A stretch of DNA of 64,000 nt from Symsagittifera roscoffensis (GCF_963678635.1 NC_087066.1:17603275-17667274), one strand, 5' to 3'. Counted from the first letter of the stretch, positions 23,823-33,640 are shown. Notes: a model not told the origin generated them from the letters alone. A program made the numbers and translations.

Positions 23823-25036
23823 AGTTTAACTACCTGGATATTTCTAACTTCCTCTATTTGAGTCAGGTTGCCCATTAGTGCTGATTTGAAATCAATTTCT
23901 TGGTTAGCTTCAGAATTTGAGTCAATCAGAACTTCATTTTCTATTGGGATTGATTTGTGTTGTGAGAATCGAAACTGTTCCTCTGACGATGTTTTCTTCG
24001 AAGGCACTGAGCCCCATTCGTTTAGCTTTATCCAGATGTAACATTCGCGTGGAAGTACATACCGAGGAAAAACAAAGCTAGGTTCTGAAACGGCTGGCTA
24101 GCGTCTAAAAACAGCTTCACATGCTTTTAACCTTCTCTAACAAAGCCAGTTCTATCTGTGGTTCCTTAACATCGGGTCGACAAAGTCATTACAATTTTGG
24201 GCTATCGACCAGATCGCATAAATTACTTTAGTTACTTGCAAAAATAGTGAGCTCATGGCTGGGTCTCAGTATCCCCAGACCATGAAGTCGCTCCTAAAAG
24301 CAGGGCTATCACTTATTTACTGTATTACGATTGTTTTTGTTCAGTAGATAAAAATTATCATATCCATCGAAGATGGATCAACCATTTCCACAATTCCTAG
24401 CTTTTCATTGTCCATAAACAAACTTTGAGGTTATTTGATTCAATTCGGGACAAATCCGGAAGCTAACAATTGTTAAAAATAAAGTTTCAGTTTTTTCCCG
24501 AGACACTGAAACCGCAAAAATCGGAAGGAACCAATTTTTACTAGAAATCAGCAATGATGATTCTCGATAGTGAAAAAAAACGTGAAAGAATGTGAAGCTG
24601 TTTTTAGACGCTAGCCAGCCATTTCAGAACCTAGCTTTGTTTTCCCTCGGTATATACTCCCACGCGAATGTTACATATGGATAAAGCTAAACGAATCGGG
24701 CTCAGTGCCTTCGAAGAAAACATCGTCAGAGGAACAGTTTCAAGACTCACAACACAAATCAGTACCAAAAGAAAATGAAGTTCTGATTGAGTCAAATCCT
24801 GAAGCTAACCAAGAAATTGATTTCAAAACAGCACTAATGGGCAACCTGACTCAAAGAGAGGAAGTTAGAAATATCCAGGTAGTTAAACTGATATATGCCA
24901 AATTGACAATTGACAACCATCTTGGATTACTTCAATTTTTCATATGCAATCAGGAAAAGTCAGCAAAAAAATTAAATCCAGAACACAGAAAATGCAAAAA
25001 AGCAAAATTAAACACGTGCAGCCAACTAGCTTGTTA
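23672..25036. repeat. Large inverted repeat, about 450-bp arms
   Basis: The left arm (about 23672-24127) and right arm (about 24583-25036) are reverse complements with roughly 90 percent identity by eye, separated by about 455 bp. Each arm holds the same small ORF beginning MPSKKTSSEEQF (23786-24007 minus and 24705-25037 plus), a piece of the BEL/Pao LTR, and the first 90 bases of the non-LTR terminal repeat. The ORF has no known domain, and its partner copy diverges by several substitutions. Confidence 0.88.
24033..24500 (-). repeat. Non-LTR element terminal repeat, copy 1
   Basis: Begins 'gtaacattcgcgtggaagta' and continues through 'acatcgggtcgacaaa', 'ctcatggctgggtctcagta', 'ccccagacca' and 'tgttcagtagataaaaat'. 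The same order is found at 29458-29789 and 45577-46030. More of the family follows at 25195-25500 ('cggtaacgattgtac', 'ttcaaggtcgtgacgtgtctt'), as at 46120-46440. It lies downstream of the reverse transcriptase relic and is read as its 3' region. Confidence 0.75.
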
Positions 25037-25211
25037 GAGCGATTTCAGGGAATTCGGTTGGGTATTGGGAGGATTTTACAACCCTTCCAGAAGGACCACG
25101 AGGCCGCTCTTCGTCCGGATTCGAGAATCCGCACAAAGAGCGGTCTCGTGGTCCTTCTGGAAGGGTTGTATAATTCTCCGGATACCCAACCGAAGTCTCT
25201 GGAACTGCTCG
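25037..25211. repeat. Near-perfect foldback hairpin, about 75-bp arms
   Basis: Arms about 25037-25112 and 25132-25211 pair almost completely; the inner 36 bp ('acccttccagaaggaccacg' and onwards) are nearly perfect. The loop contains a smaller hairpin (cggattc/gaatccg). It sits between the right arm of the large inverted repeat and the continuing terminal-repeat sequence. Confidence 0.88.
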
Positions 25212-26382
25212 GTAACGATTGTACAGCTACAATCGTTATAATTCGGACAGTCTCGATCGTAATTTCAATATAATTTTTACGTTTATTTTCACTATCGATA
25301 ATCAATATTGCTGTTTTCTAGCAAAAATTGGTCTCTTCCCATTTTGCGTTTTCAGTGTTTGCAAAATTTCAAGGTCGTGACGTGTCTTTAATTTCAAACG
25401 ATTGTTAAAAAATTACTTCGCCACTACAAATTAACCTCTCCCAATTCGTCAAATTGCATGATTAATACTGTTAATCTGTCGAAACTGCCATTTCTCTCAC
25501 TTGGCTGTTACCAATAAAAATTCGAAGTTGCCATGCAATTTGGCGCCGTTCTGGTTGATTGTCATATTTTCTTGGCCGTAGTCAATCCAACAGCTAGTTG
25601 CATATTTGCAAGTAGTTGGTTATTGATATTTACGTTTAACCATCTTTTTTTATCTGGTAATCAGAAGGTCAAAAGTATCATAGTAACCAGGGTTACAGTC
25701 AGGAGGCCCTTCGTCACGTATTCCAGTCAAAATCCGTGGAATTTTCTAGATATAGAAGTGATAAAGAAAAAAAAAGATGACCAGTGTTGATGTCCTTATA
25801 ATTAAAATTGATACAGGTTACTTTTCTTCAATAAGAACACGCAACTCGACACGAGAAAATATAACATACAAGTGTTACAAACAAAAAATTTCGTCGAAAG
25901 TTATTTCGTCACTTATTGTTCCGAGTACGCAAGCGGCGTTCGCAATCTGTATTGCCAGGGAGATTCTCTGTTTTAAAAAGCTGCCTGCTCTGGGTTCCTC
26001 AGTGCGTATGCGTAGATTCTTATAAAATTTGCTCGAAAAGATTTCTGAGCTGGGGCCGGCCGCGCCCTGAATCTCAAAAGCTAGCGGTTGAAAAGGATAA
26101 CCATCATCTAGTAAATTTTTTCTATTTTTTTCGCTCTTCCGCTTCAACGGCAGCCATACCAGGAATACAAACAGACCCGGCACTAATCCTACCAGGAGCT
26201 AAGGAGTCTACCACCCTTACATCCCACAGGAGCTGCTTACCAACACATCATGGAACGAGCGTCACACCATCTGGTCGCTTCTGATCGCTCCTGTAGAAGT
26301 GTCGTGGTTCTAAAACAGACGGAATGTGAGTAGAAGATAAACTCTGCTCTAAAAAGGCATTCAAGTTTGAATGCTTAAAGAA
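25212..26382. other. Terminal-repeat remainder and untranslated stretch
   Basis: 25212-25500 matches 46135-46440 (cggtaacgattgtac, gacgtgtctttaatttc). From 25500 to 26382 no domain is visible. Overlapping ORFs on both strands at 25875-26284 cover a GC-richer patch (ggggccggccgcgcc) and are unsupported. By position this is the 3' side of the non-LTR element. Confidence 0.5.
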
Positions 26383-26637
26383 TCACTCTGCACTTTTGAG
26401 GCAAGAGAGACCATGCCAACAATCTTCGGTAACGTCTTTTCCGCACACGCATTTATGCCGTTTGCATATTTTTGAGCCTAAGCGAAGTCCTATTGCAATT
26501 CTTGTGTTGACAGGAAGTGTTGTTTTGACAGTTTTATCTTTAAACTTTTGTACGGATACGTTCAACCATTGGGAGCCAAATCTATAGGGGAACGCGTTGA
26601 ATTTTTTAACAACCGTTGGTTCGAGTCGTACAATCAA
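26383..26637 (-). pseudogene. Non-LTR RT C-terminal domain with Cys/His motif
   Basis: The fragment ends with '[20 protein letters not shown]', matching the CxCG...HGLSC zinc-binding-like motif near the C terminus of one group of non-LTR reverse transcriptases. Upstream residues '[15 protein letters not shown]' are also typical of that group. The intact motif continues with an Arg-rich segment that is lost here. It should help bind RNA or target DNA during target-primed reverse transcription, which is known for the class and not shown for this copy. Confidence 0.7.
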
Positions 26638-27102
26638 GTTTGGAGTTTCGCTGTCAAAAATTAGCTCTGTCCAATGTTTTTTTGATTTCCTTTTCCGGGA
26701 CCATTTTTTTCCTCCAAATTCAAATCATCGTTTAAGCGCATCATCATAGGTTCCATCCACATGCTCCAAACCAAAGATTTCGCCTAAGTCATTTTTTGCT
26801 CCTACTGACTAGGCTAAAAAAGCGGGTAAGGCTGGTAGACGAGCGGAAGAAACGCCCAAGCCACCCTCGGCTGCCGGGAGAACTGCTTGTAAAAACTGGT
26901 TTTCATCAATTTTCACATTAGTGACCTTGCATAACGAATTTCTTAGTAATTTGTCGTAGCATTCCAAAAATCATTTTGCAAAAAGCGAGGGCTCGTACGC
27001 AAAAAATATAGGAGTTTTGGCATGCTAAAGCAAATTTTCAGGAGGTTAAAACCATAATGGGCGTTTAGTTTGTCGATGACATCCGAGTTTTTTTCAAGCT
27101 CC
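26638..27102 (-). pseudogene. Thumb region of the non-LTR RT, degraded
   Basis: There is no long ORF, but minus-strand frames give Gly/Ala/Leu-rich pieces consistent with the thumb-to-C-terminus linker. No motif is secure. Confidence 0.35.
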
Positions 27103-27486
27103 TTAATTTTTTCGTTGAGCAATTTTTTTCGGCAAAGTCCGCCGAATAAAGATCCTAAAATGAGGAGTTCTTCTTTTGTTTTTATTTTTAATTTGGGGCG
27201 AATTTTTTCGAAATTGTCTTAAAATTGAATTATACTGTGTACTCGTAATCGATCCCAAAAAACAAAGTTCGCACTTCTCAGTGTTCAACCTCGGGCTGTA
27301 ACTTTGTTCCGATTTCATAATGTTTTTAAGGTCCCGGAGTACTACTTTATAGTCGTCGGCAAAATTTACATCATCTAAATACCAGATGTTAATTTTCGAC
27401 TCCAACTGTTTGACTAGTGTCTGAATTGTTTCCGCAAAAAAAGGTGGGGCTTCAGGATCACCTTGCTGAGTTCCATCTTCTGACAT
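27103..27486 (-). pseudogene. Non-LTR reverse transcriptase palm fragment
   Basis: Contains 'GTQQGDPEAPPFFAETIQ' (RT motif with QQGDP) and 'NIWYLDDVNFADDYKVV', in which YLDD is the catalytic box, then 'LNTEKCEL'. These are sequential palm motifs of non-LTR RTs. The last 30 residues are Lys/Arg-rich and out of family, suggesting a frameshift near the end. It continues the segment at 27525-27830 after about 40 bases. Confidence 0.85.
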
Positions 27487-27524
27487 TATGACAGAGCTTT
27501 CCGTAAAAAAGGTAACTAGGTTTA

Positions 27525-27830
27525 CTATACGCGCAATGGGTGTAATAATACAATTTGTGGCGATTTGATAAAAACATGATTTAGCCTTGTTTCTCTATTT
27601 AGAGAGTTAAAGTCAATCTTAAAATCTATTGTTAAAAGAACAGCGCATTTTGGATTGTCGTCGCGTTCAATCAGGTTTCGAAATGAGTGTGCAGCTATTT
27701 CTGCTCCGAGTTTGGTACCGAATCCTACCTGTACGTGTCCGAAAAAATTTTTTTGCTCGGAGAGGGCCTTGCTTCCAGCGCATTCAGACGGGATACGTTT
27801 CAGCGTGTTGCCTATGGCAATTGGTCTCAA
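27525..27830 (-). pseudogene. Non-LTR reverse transcriptase fingers fragment
   Basis: Starts 'MRPIAIGNTLKRI' (the RPI motif) and continues 'HVQVGFGTKLGAEIAAHSFR' and 'LTIDFKIDFNSLNRE', the first catalytic-Asp motif. This is the characteristic order of the same non-LTR clade as the downstream palm fragment. Its DNA also contains one copy of the 127-bp duplication described separately. Confidence 0.85.
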
Positions 27831-27945
27831 TTGGTAGGATGGAACCGCATCCTACCTGTACGTGTCCGAAAAAAATTTTTCGCTCGGAGAGGGCCTTGCT
27901 TCCAGCGCATTCAGGCGGGATACGTTTCAGCTTGTTGCCTATGGT
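27716..27945. repeat. 127-bp tandem duplication
   Basis: 'atcctacctgtacgtgtccg' starts at 27722 and again at 27849. Both copies continue through 'gctcggagagggccttgctt' and 'gggatacgtttcagc' to 'ttgcctatgg'. A few substitutions separate them. Confidence 0.9.
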
Positions 27946-28895
27946 CTATCCTTATGAGGGCGATAAACTTTGCGCCAAAAAAGAAAGGTTACAGGGTTTC
28001 GGGTATTTCGCTATCTCCAATGAGGTTATCAGCTTAGTAAGCGATTTCAGAAAATTAAGTCCTGCACTGCCATTTGACTTACTAACAAAATCTTTAAATA
28101 TTTGAGGAATTACTTTATCAGGATCTGCTGCTGATCCGTTCGGAAAGGACATTATCGATTTGTATAGGATGAATTTGGTTACGAAAAAACTACCTGAATT
28201 TTCTGGATTTTGAGCTGCAAACTGGCTCGCTGAGGGTGCTTTTGACAACAAATTGGTCTCAACCCTCCGTCTATCTTTATGAAGGCGATAAACTTTGCGC
28301 CAAAAAAGAAAGGTTATAGGGTTTCGGGTATTTTGCCATCTCCAATGAGGTTATCAGCTTAGTAAGCGATTTCAGAAATTTAAGTCCTGCACTGCCATTC
28401 GACTTACTAACAAGATCTTTAAATATTTGAGGAATTCATTTATCAGGATCTGCTGCTGATCCGTTCGGAAAGGACATTATCGATTTGTATAGGATGAGTT
28501 TGGTTACGAAAAAACTACCTGAATTTTCTGGTTTTTGAGCTGCAAACTGGCTCGCTGAGGGTGCTTTTGACAACAAATTGGTCTCAACCCTCCGTCTATC
28601 TTTATGAGGGCGATAAATTTTGCGCCAAAAAAGAAAGGTTACAGGGTTTCGGGTATTTTGCCATCTCCAATGAGGTTATCAGCTTAGCAAGCGATTTCAG
28701 AAATTTAAGTCCTGCACTGCCATTCGACTTACTAACAAGATCTTTAAATATTTGAGGAATTACTTAATCAGGATCTGCTGCTGATCCGTTCGGAAAGGAC
28801 ATTATCGATTTGTATAGGATGAGTTCGGTTACGAAAAAACCTCTGATTTTTCTGGATTTTGAGCTGCAAACTGGCTCGCTGAGGGTGCTTTGACA
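27946..28895. repeat. Three-copy 325-bp tandem repeat within the RT
   Basis: Units begin 'ctatc.ttatga.ggcgataa' at 27946, 28271 and 28596, each running to 'ggctcgctgagggtgctttt'. Minus-strand translation of each unit gives the RT N-terminal segment 'SIMSFPNGSAADPDKVIPQI' and 'SLTKLITSLEIAKYP'. The region before the RPI motif is therefore present three times. Copies differ at only a few bases. Confidence 0.93.
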
Positions 28896-29107
28896 ACAAT
28901 TTTTGATAATTATCAGTTTAACAAGAACAACGTTAAGGAGCAATTTTATCAACCGAAGCAGCAAGCCTTATCCCTCTCTTCATATTTTCTTCATCGAGCC
29001 ACTACTTATTAGCTTTATTCTCTGCTCGAGGTTACTCAGAGGCGGGCTTGAAACTTGGGGATGGGGTTATGGAAAAGACACGTCAATTGCTCGAATTTTT
29101 TTGGATC

Positions 29108-29455
29108 AAAGAGCTCAGGCTTGTGGTCTGTTTGCGTTTTTTTTTCTTCGGTTGCTCCAAAGAAAAACAAGAACAATGTTAAAAAACTGGTCATTTTGTA
29201 ATATTTACTACCTTGTGGAAGATGTCATTTATTTTGTCCGCCAAGGGAACACGCGAGTCTTTTGGTACTCTCTTGAGTACTGGGACCTTTGAGGTGGCTG
29301 TATTAACATAATTGTCTAGCACTAAATCATTACCTATTGTTGCTTTTTTAACAGATTTTACATCAACGCATAAAGGACATAAAAACCATTTGGTTTTCTT
29401 AGAGTCGCTAAGAGAAATGTTTACTCAACTGATATGATACCAACTAGAACAACAG
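29108..29455 (-). pseudogene. Truncated PHD-finger ORF of the non-LTR element
   Basis: Homologous to 46525-46890. The minus strand reads the second half of a PHD finger (WYHIS..., SDSKKTKW, CPLCVD) followed by 'ATIGNDLVLDN'. One zinc-ligand Cys codon has become TGA. The sequence stops abruptly before the first Cys pair, where the terminal repeat starts. Confidence 0.75.
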
Positions 29456-29457
29456 TG

Positions 29458-29789
29458 TAACATTCGCCCGGAAGTACATATCAACGTAAAATAAAGCTAG
29501 GTTCTAAAACGACTATCTACCGTCTAAACACAGCTCTACATGTTTTTCACCGTCTCTGCCGAAGCCAGCTCTTTTGGTGGTCTTTCTAACATCGGGTCGA
29601 CAAAAAACCTTACCGTTTCCGGCTTCGATCAGAACGCTCTAAATAACTGAATTATATGCAAAAACAGTGAGCTCATGGCTGGGTCTCAGTAACCCCAGAC
29701 CACGAGGTCTCTCTTAAAAACAGGGCTTTTATTTATTTACTATATTACTATTGTTTTTGTTCAGTAGATAAAAATCATCATCTCCATCC
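29458..29789 (-). repeat. Non-LTR element terminal repeat, copy 2 (truncated)
   Basis: Same family as 24033-24500 and 45577-46030, beginning 'gtaacattcgcccggaagta'. It breaks after 'aaaaatcatcatctccatc' (about 29789), where the minus-strand SGNH-like ORF of the Ty3/gypsy element begins. This junction defines the truncated 3' end of that element. Confidence 0.85.
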
Positions 29790-31067
29790 TGTCGATGTCA
29801 ACGTTTTCATGCTCATTAGTACGGTGCGAACGGTCAGTGAATTTCTGCAGAGAGTTGTGAATAGGCACACCATCATCGTTCCCCAAGGTGCCTCTTCCTC
29901 ATCTGAGCCTCTAGATACATTGTTCGTCTGTATTAGGATCATTATGATAGGGATCCTCCCTGGGTTCATTAGCTCCACCATTCGAAAAAGCTGGGCTATC
30001 ATTGCACCTCCAAAGGCCATCACCGTGGTGTCCAAGTTGTTCTCAGGTTTTGGAGACTTCGCACCAAACTGTTACCCAGTATCAAATGAGATGTCCCGAG
30101 CGGCGGTTGTTGCATGTTTATCGTCGGAATCCAAGTCGATCGATTAAAGCAGGCTCGTGGATCAGCATCCGGAACTCCTGTGAAGTTATTCTTCACCTGG
30201 TTGTTCTTCTGCACGTCAAACACTCTCTTCATTGGCATTTTCTTCCCTTATCTTCCTCTCAGGGGCTCTAGGTGTTTTTGCTGGTAACGTGACACTGTCA
30301 ATTCCCGTTTTGCTTGTCGTTTCTCGGGAAAGTTCCACTCTGCCCGTATCGTCTGTTCTTCCATATGGTGCACTCACCCCGGAACCTGGTGCATTCCTAT
30401 TAGTTGCAGCTGTTTTTATCAACTTGCTCACTGTCTGCTCCACGACTGGGTCACCTAGGGTATCACTTGGGTCCGGGATTGTTACTCTTCCTGTCGTAGT
30501 CGGGGGTCGTCTGACTTAGTTCGCGAGGGGTCAGGAGCTCCATCGGGGACTGCCCACGAGGAACATTCCTTGTAGGTATCACTTCTCCTACTGCCGTCGT
30601 CAACGCCAGCCGTTCCGATCGCTCTCTATATTTTTGCCTCAAGCGTTCTATTGCCTGACCCTGCTTCTTGGAGCAACCTTCAAATAGTTTCCTTCCACAA
30701 ATCCCTGTCTTCTTCTACACTGAGCATAGTCTTCGTCACTTGATCTAGCTCTCTTCTGGTCTTCTCCAGTTCTTCTATCGGTCCGTTGAGGTCTTGCATC
30801 GTTCATCTCCTGATGCATTCTTCTCAGACCAGGCCTAGGCTTGGTTAGTAGAGGCATCTCACCTGATTGGTAGGTCCTGGAATTTCCCAATCCAGGCTCG
30901 TTCGCCATGTCACTTCCTGAGAGAGCACCGTTTCTCCACCTCATTTCTCTCATGTTTGGGTGGTCTAGCACTCCTCTTTCTTCATATGCGGCCATCAATA
31001 AGACTTCCGTGGGGCGGTCCCCACGGTTATCATGCCCTAAGATGTTTATCAAGGCGACCAGCAACAT
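29789..31067 (-). pseudogene. SGNH hydrolase-like ORF, 3'-truncated
   Basis: Read on the minus strand from 31067. After a Met/Arg-rich N-terminal part (30648-31067) and a Lys/Thr-rich linker (30216-30443), the frame at 30020-30238 holds 'HLILGNSLVRSL', resembling the GDSx nucleophile block. A frameshift near 30035 then leads into 29778-30035 with 'AFGGAMIAQL' (oxyanion Gly block) and 'IMILIQTNNVSRGSDE' (GxN block, usually GTNN). The final block with Asp and His would lie below 29789, where the element is cut. In this copy GDS is GNS and GTNN is QTNN. SGNH hydrolases cleave esters; the substrate here is unknown. The family assignment rests on block order and spacing. Confidence 0.6.
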
Positions 31068-31189
31068 GACTACTTCTGGATCCTCCAGAGCGAAGTCTAT
31101 CGATCCATCAGCCGACGATAGATCGCATCTATCATCGGTCCTACATATGCCTCCACTAGGTCCATCAATTCACTGTGTCAATTGAAATC

Positions 31190-31510
31190 TGATGAATGAT
31201 TAAATGATCAATCAGGATCTAGAAATATCACATTTATTAGCGTCACTCTAATTTTTTATTAAAATTTATTTAAAACAGTCAGATAAAAGATTTTGATTTA
31301 AATATATTTCTGAAAATTTGGAATTCGACCTAAGATTGGACAGTCCAAACTTTGGAACTATTCCTAAGATCGTCATTCGATTATTCATGATGGTCACTAA
31401 TCCCTTCTTACCCAGGGTCTCAATTACATAACACAACATACATAACACACACAACACACTTATCATACACAACACACTTAGTATGACACCTTCCTGCATG
31501 CAACCTAAAC
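31190..31510. other. Spacer between the two cargo ORFs
   Basis: About 320 bp of AT-rich sequence without an ORF that matches either neighbour. It includes a CA-rich microsatellite-like part (acacaacatacataacacac, about 31432-31480). It could hold the signal or splice site for expressing the downstream ORF; nothing clear is visible. Confidence 0.5.
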
Positions 31511-31973
31511 TCAGCCTATACTCAAATAATTTTTCTTATGTAAGTATACTTGTACGTTAGTATCAGAAAACGTTACGTGTATCATTGCATACAGCTCCCG
31601 TGGATGCAATCGTCCTCGGTTTGGGTCGTATACTGGAAGCGAGAGTTCTTTTACCTCCCTTTCGACAAGGAAGTCTCTCAGTCTCATCAAGGACAAAACC
31701 AAGTTTTCCGGGTCCACATGCCGCTTCTCCGTCCTTCTCGTCACCAAGAAGCATAAGTAGTATCTGCGACGCCACTGGAGGCAAGGCTGCTACGCCTCCT
31801 AGTCCTGGGCTTTGCTTCCAAAGAAGTTCTATGTTTTTATAATCTCTTTTAAAATCTTTTGCTAACTCTGTCCTAAAACTCATATCCGCTGTGATTGCTA
31901 TCGCACATGGTCTATTTGTAAGTATAAAATCGTTATCTGTCAAAATTATGCTACTTGAGTATTCGTTCGGCAA
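31511..31973 (-). pseudogene. Macrodomain-like (TARG1/OARD1-type) ORF
   Basis: Two minus-strand frames overlap, and a +1 shift near 31747 joins them in sequence order. The first (31973 to about 31750) gives 'ILTDNDFILT', 'CAIAITADM', 'TELAKDFKRDY' and 'GLGGVAALPP'. The second (31747-31511) gives 'LVTRRTEKRHVDPENLVLSL', 'ELSLPVYDPNRGRL', and 'MIHVTFSDTNVQVYLHKK'. The order matches the ADP-ribosyl-glutamate hydrolase TARG1/OARD1: GD-like start, 'AHCIS', 'GIAVLFKKKF', 'LITKKRASHKPTYENL', 'LSMPRIGCGL' and 'VFEATDIKITVY'. The catalytic Lys of 'ITKK' is Arg here ('VTRR'), and the GCGLD loop with the catalytic Asp is replaced by DPNRG, so hydrolysis is unlikely. Ligand binding is unknown. About 150 residues is normal for a single macrodomain. 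Confidence 0.65.
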
Positions 31974-32387
31974 GTTAACATATGACTAAACTACTCTCCC
32001 TATGTCCGGTTTCTTAGGGTCCTCGCCTTTTTCTGCTTCTAGATCACCTGTCTTTCTTGCTATTCATAATTTTTTTTAAAATAATTTTTCAGTGTGGGTA
32101 AGTCCTACCCCCACTCCTCGGACAAAAATATCCATCGACGTCCCCGTCGATCGCATACCGGATTTTAAATCGAGGTTGGATGCAGGAATGAGTAATTGTC
32201 ATTCCTGGGCAGCCCAGGAAGGATCATTTCTTTCAGTTTTTATGTATTTCATGCTCCCATGGTCTACATCTTGAATCGTGACACTGATCTCTTTTGGGTC
32301 CGACGTCATTTGGTTTAGCCATTTCAAGACACGCAGATTCGTCAAGTTTGGTTCGTAAGATTGCTGTTGCTCGTCGTCGAATTCTAT
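31974..32387. other. Spacer upstream of the macrodomain-like ORF
   Basis: No long minus-strand ORF is present. Short minus-strand pieces are open but unrecognised. It lies between the acidic ORF and the macrodomain-like ORF and may contain the broken N-terminal part of either. Confidence 0.4.
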
Positions 32388-32786
32388 TTATGGCATAGAT
32401 CGGTCATCGATCCACTCCTCGTCGTGATCGTCGACTACATCGATGTCTTGCGACAGGGTTATTTCTTCTAGACCCACCAATTCTTCCACTATCTTCTTCA
32501 GATCTTTTCTGTCCACTACGAAGTTATCTCCGTAAGGATTGTATTTCTTTGTGAGTCTTGTCCTGTCACTCTGTCGAGTCTGTATCGTAAACGGAAGATT
32601 TGGTTCCAAATTCTTGGGGACCTCCATCTGTTCGGGATCTTGCCAACCCTCTTCTGCGTAGGGTAAGGTTTCTTCATCCGCTTCAATCACCTCATTGGGA
32701 TCCAGATCCAGTGGTGGACTTGATTCTTCCTCTAAGACCTCATTTCCATCATTATTTTCCCCTGGAGCTCTTCTCATTGACCTCAC
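32388..32786 (-). pseudogene. Acidic ORF after integrase
   Basis: A 132-codon minus-strand frame with long acidic runs (for example 'LDLDPNEVIEADEETLPYAE' and 'DIDVVDDHDEEW') and a short basic part 'RQSDRTRLTKKYNPYG'. It follows the integrase C-terminal fragment after about 20 bases, so it may be the tail of Pol or a separate small protein. No enzyme motif is seen. Acidic tails after integrase occur in several gypsy lineages; function here is unknown. Confidence 0.55.
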
Positions 32787-32801
32787 AGACAGGGTTCATC
32801 A

Positions 32802-33209
32802 TCAGATAATCCCCTCTTCAATGTCTGCAATTATACACCAGTCTTCCGAGGATGGGTTGTGTGGCTTAATATTTTCGTAGTGAGCTGCTCGGCCGGTACT
32901 CAGTCTATAAAAATGCCCCTCCTGGTGCACTTCTGTAATCATGAAGGGTCCCCTCCACTTCTTTAGGAGCATTTTCGTTCCTTTCGGTGGTATAACGTTT
33001 TGAAATAACCATACGTAGTCTCCTACCGAGTAAGCTTTTGCATCAGCTGCTTTTTTATCGAACTTTTTCCTCTGCCTTGCCTGTGCCTGCTGATTTTTTT
33101 GTCTACACAAGTCGTTTAGTTCTTGTTGACGTCTAATCACATCTCTTACGTAGACCTGTGGTGATGTTTTCTTCCCTTCAAACTCTGGGTAAAAGAAAGT
33201 CAAGGGCAA
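32802..33209 (-). pseudogene. Ty3/gypsy integrase C-terminal domain
   Basis: Contains 'YVWLFQNVIPPKGTKMLLKK' and 'WRGPFMITEVHQ', the GPY/F-type module found after the DDE core in Ty3/gypsy integrases, with 'KRKFDKKA'-like basic residues before it. The end 'AHYENIKPHNPS' is also typical. It continues the core fragment at 33227-33640 after a short break. Confidence 0.8.
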
Positions 33210-33226
33210 AGACTTCTCCTGTCCTG

Positions 33227-33640
33227 TTACATCATTTTTGGACTAACTCCGGTGGTGGAGTTTTGCGTGCTGTTGTAAGCTCCCATTACCTGTGGAAGGT
33301 ATCTGTCCCAATCGGTCATGTACCTGGAGCAATATATCCTCAGCATAGACACCAACGTCCGATTTTGCCTTTCCACAAAGCCTTTCTTCTGGGGATGGTA
33401 TGTCGTGTAATGAAATTTATCCACCTGTGAGCGTCTCATGAGCTCTTGCGTAAGTTCTCCCACGAAAGCTGTTCCGTTATCCGATTGGAACATTAACGGA
33501 CAACCATGTGTCGCTATCCACGTATTGATTAGATGATCGCACGTCTCTTCTGCTGGGGCAGTTATGCATGGCACGGCCTCTGCATACTTCGTGAAGTGGT
33601 CTATCATGACCAAGACGTGATTATAGCCACTGTCTGTCAT
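33227..33640 (-). pseudogene. Ty3/gypsy integrase catalytic core
   Basis: The DDE core is well preserved: first Asp in 'VLVMIDHFTKYAEAVP', second Asp in 'MFQSDNGTAFVGEL', Glu in 'GFVERQNRTLVSML', with 'TTYHPQKKG' between. The remaining core part reads 'LPQVMGAYNSTQNSTTGVSP'. It catalyses cDNA joining to target DNA in the intact element. The zinc domain is in the separate frame just upstream (33650-33898). Confidence 0.93.

Larger units (their letters stand above)
26383..29455 (-). mobile_element. Decayed non-LTR retrotransposon with PHD finger
   Basis: On the minus strand, in order: half a PHD finger (29108-29455), an N-terminal RT segment (27952-28964, multiplied by tandem duplication), RT fingers and palm (27103-27830), and a C-terminal Cys/His motif (26383-26637). 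Frames are broken many times. The 5' end stops inside the PHD finger and joins the terminal repeat at 29458. The same PHD block is longer at 46552-46968. Confidence 0.8.

Noticed and set aside
25875-26284. Overlapping ORFs on both strands in a GC-richer patch
   Set aside because: Neither strand shows a domain; the openness follows from the local composition.
29809-30147. Plus-strand ORF of 112 codons
   Set aside because: It is the antisense shadow of the minus-strand SGNH-like ORF, which has motif support.
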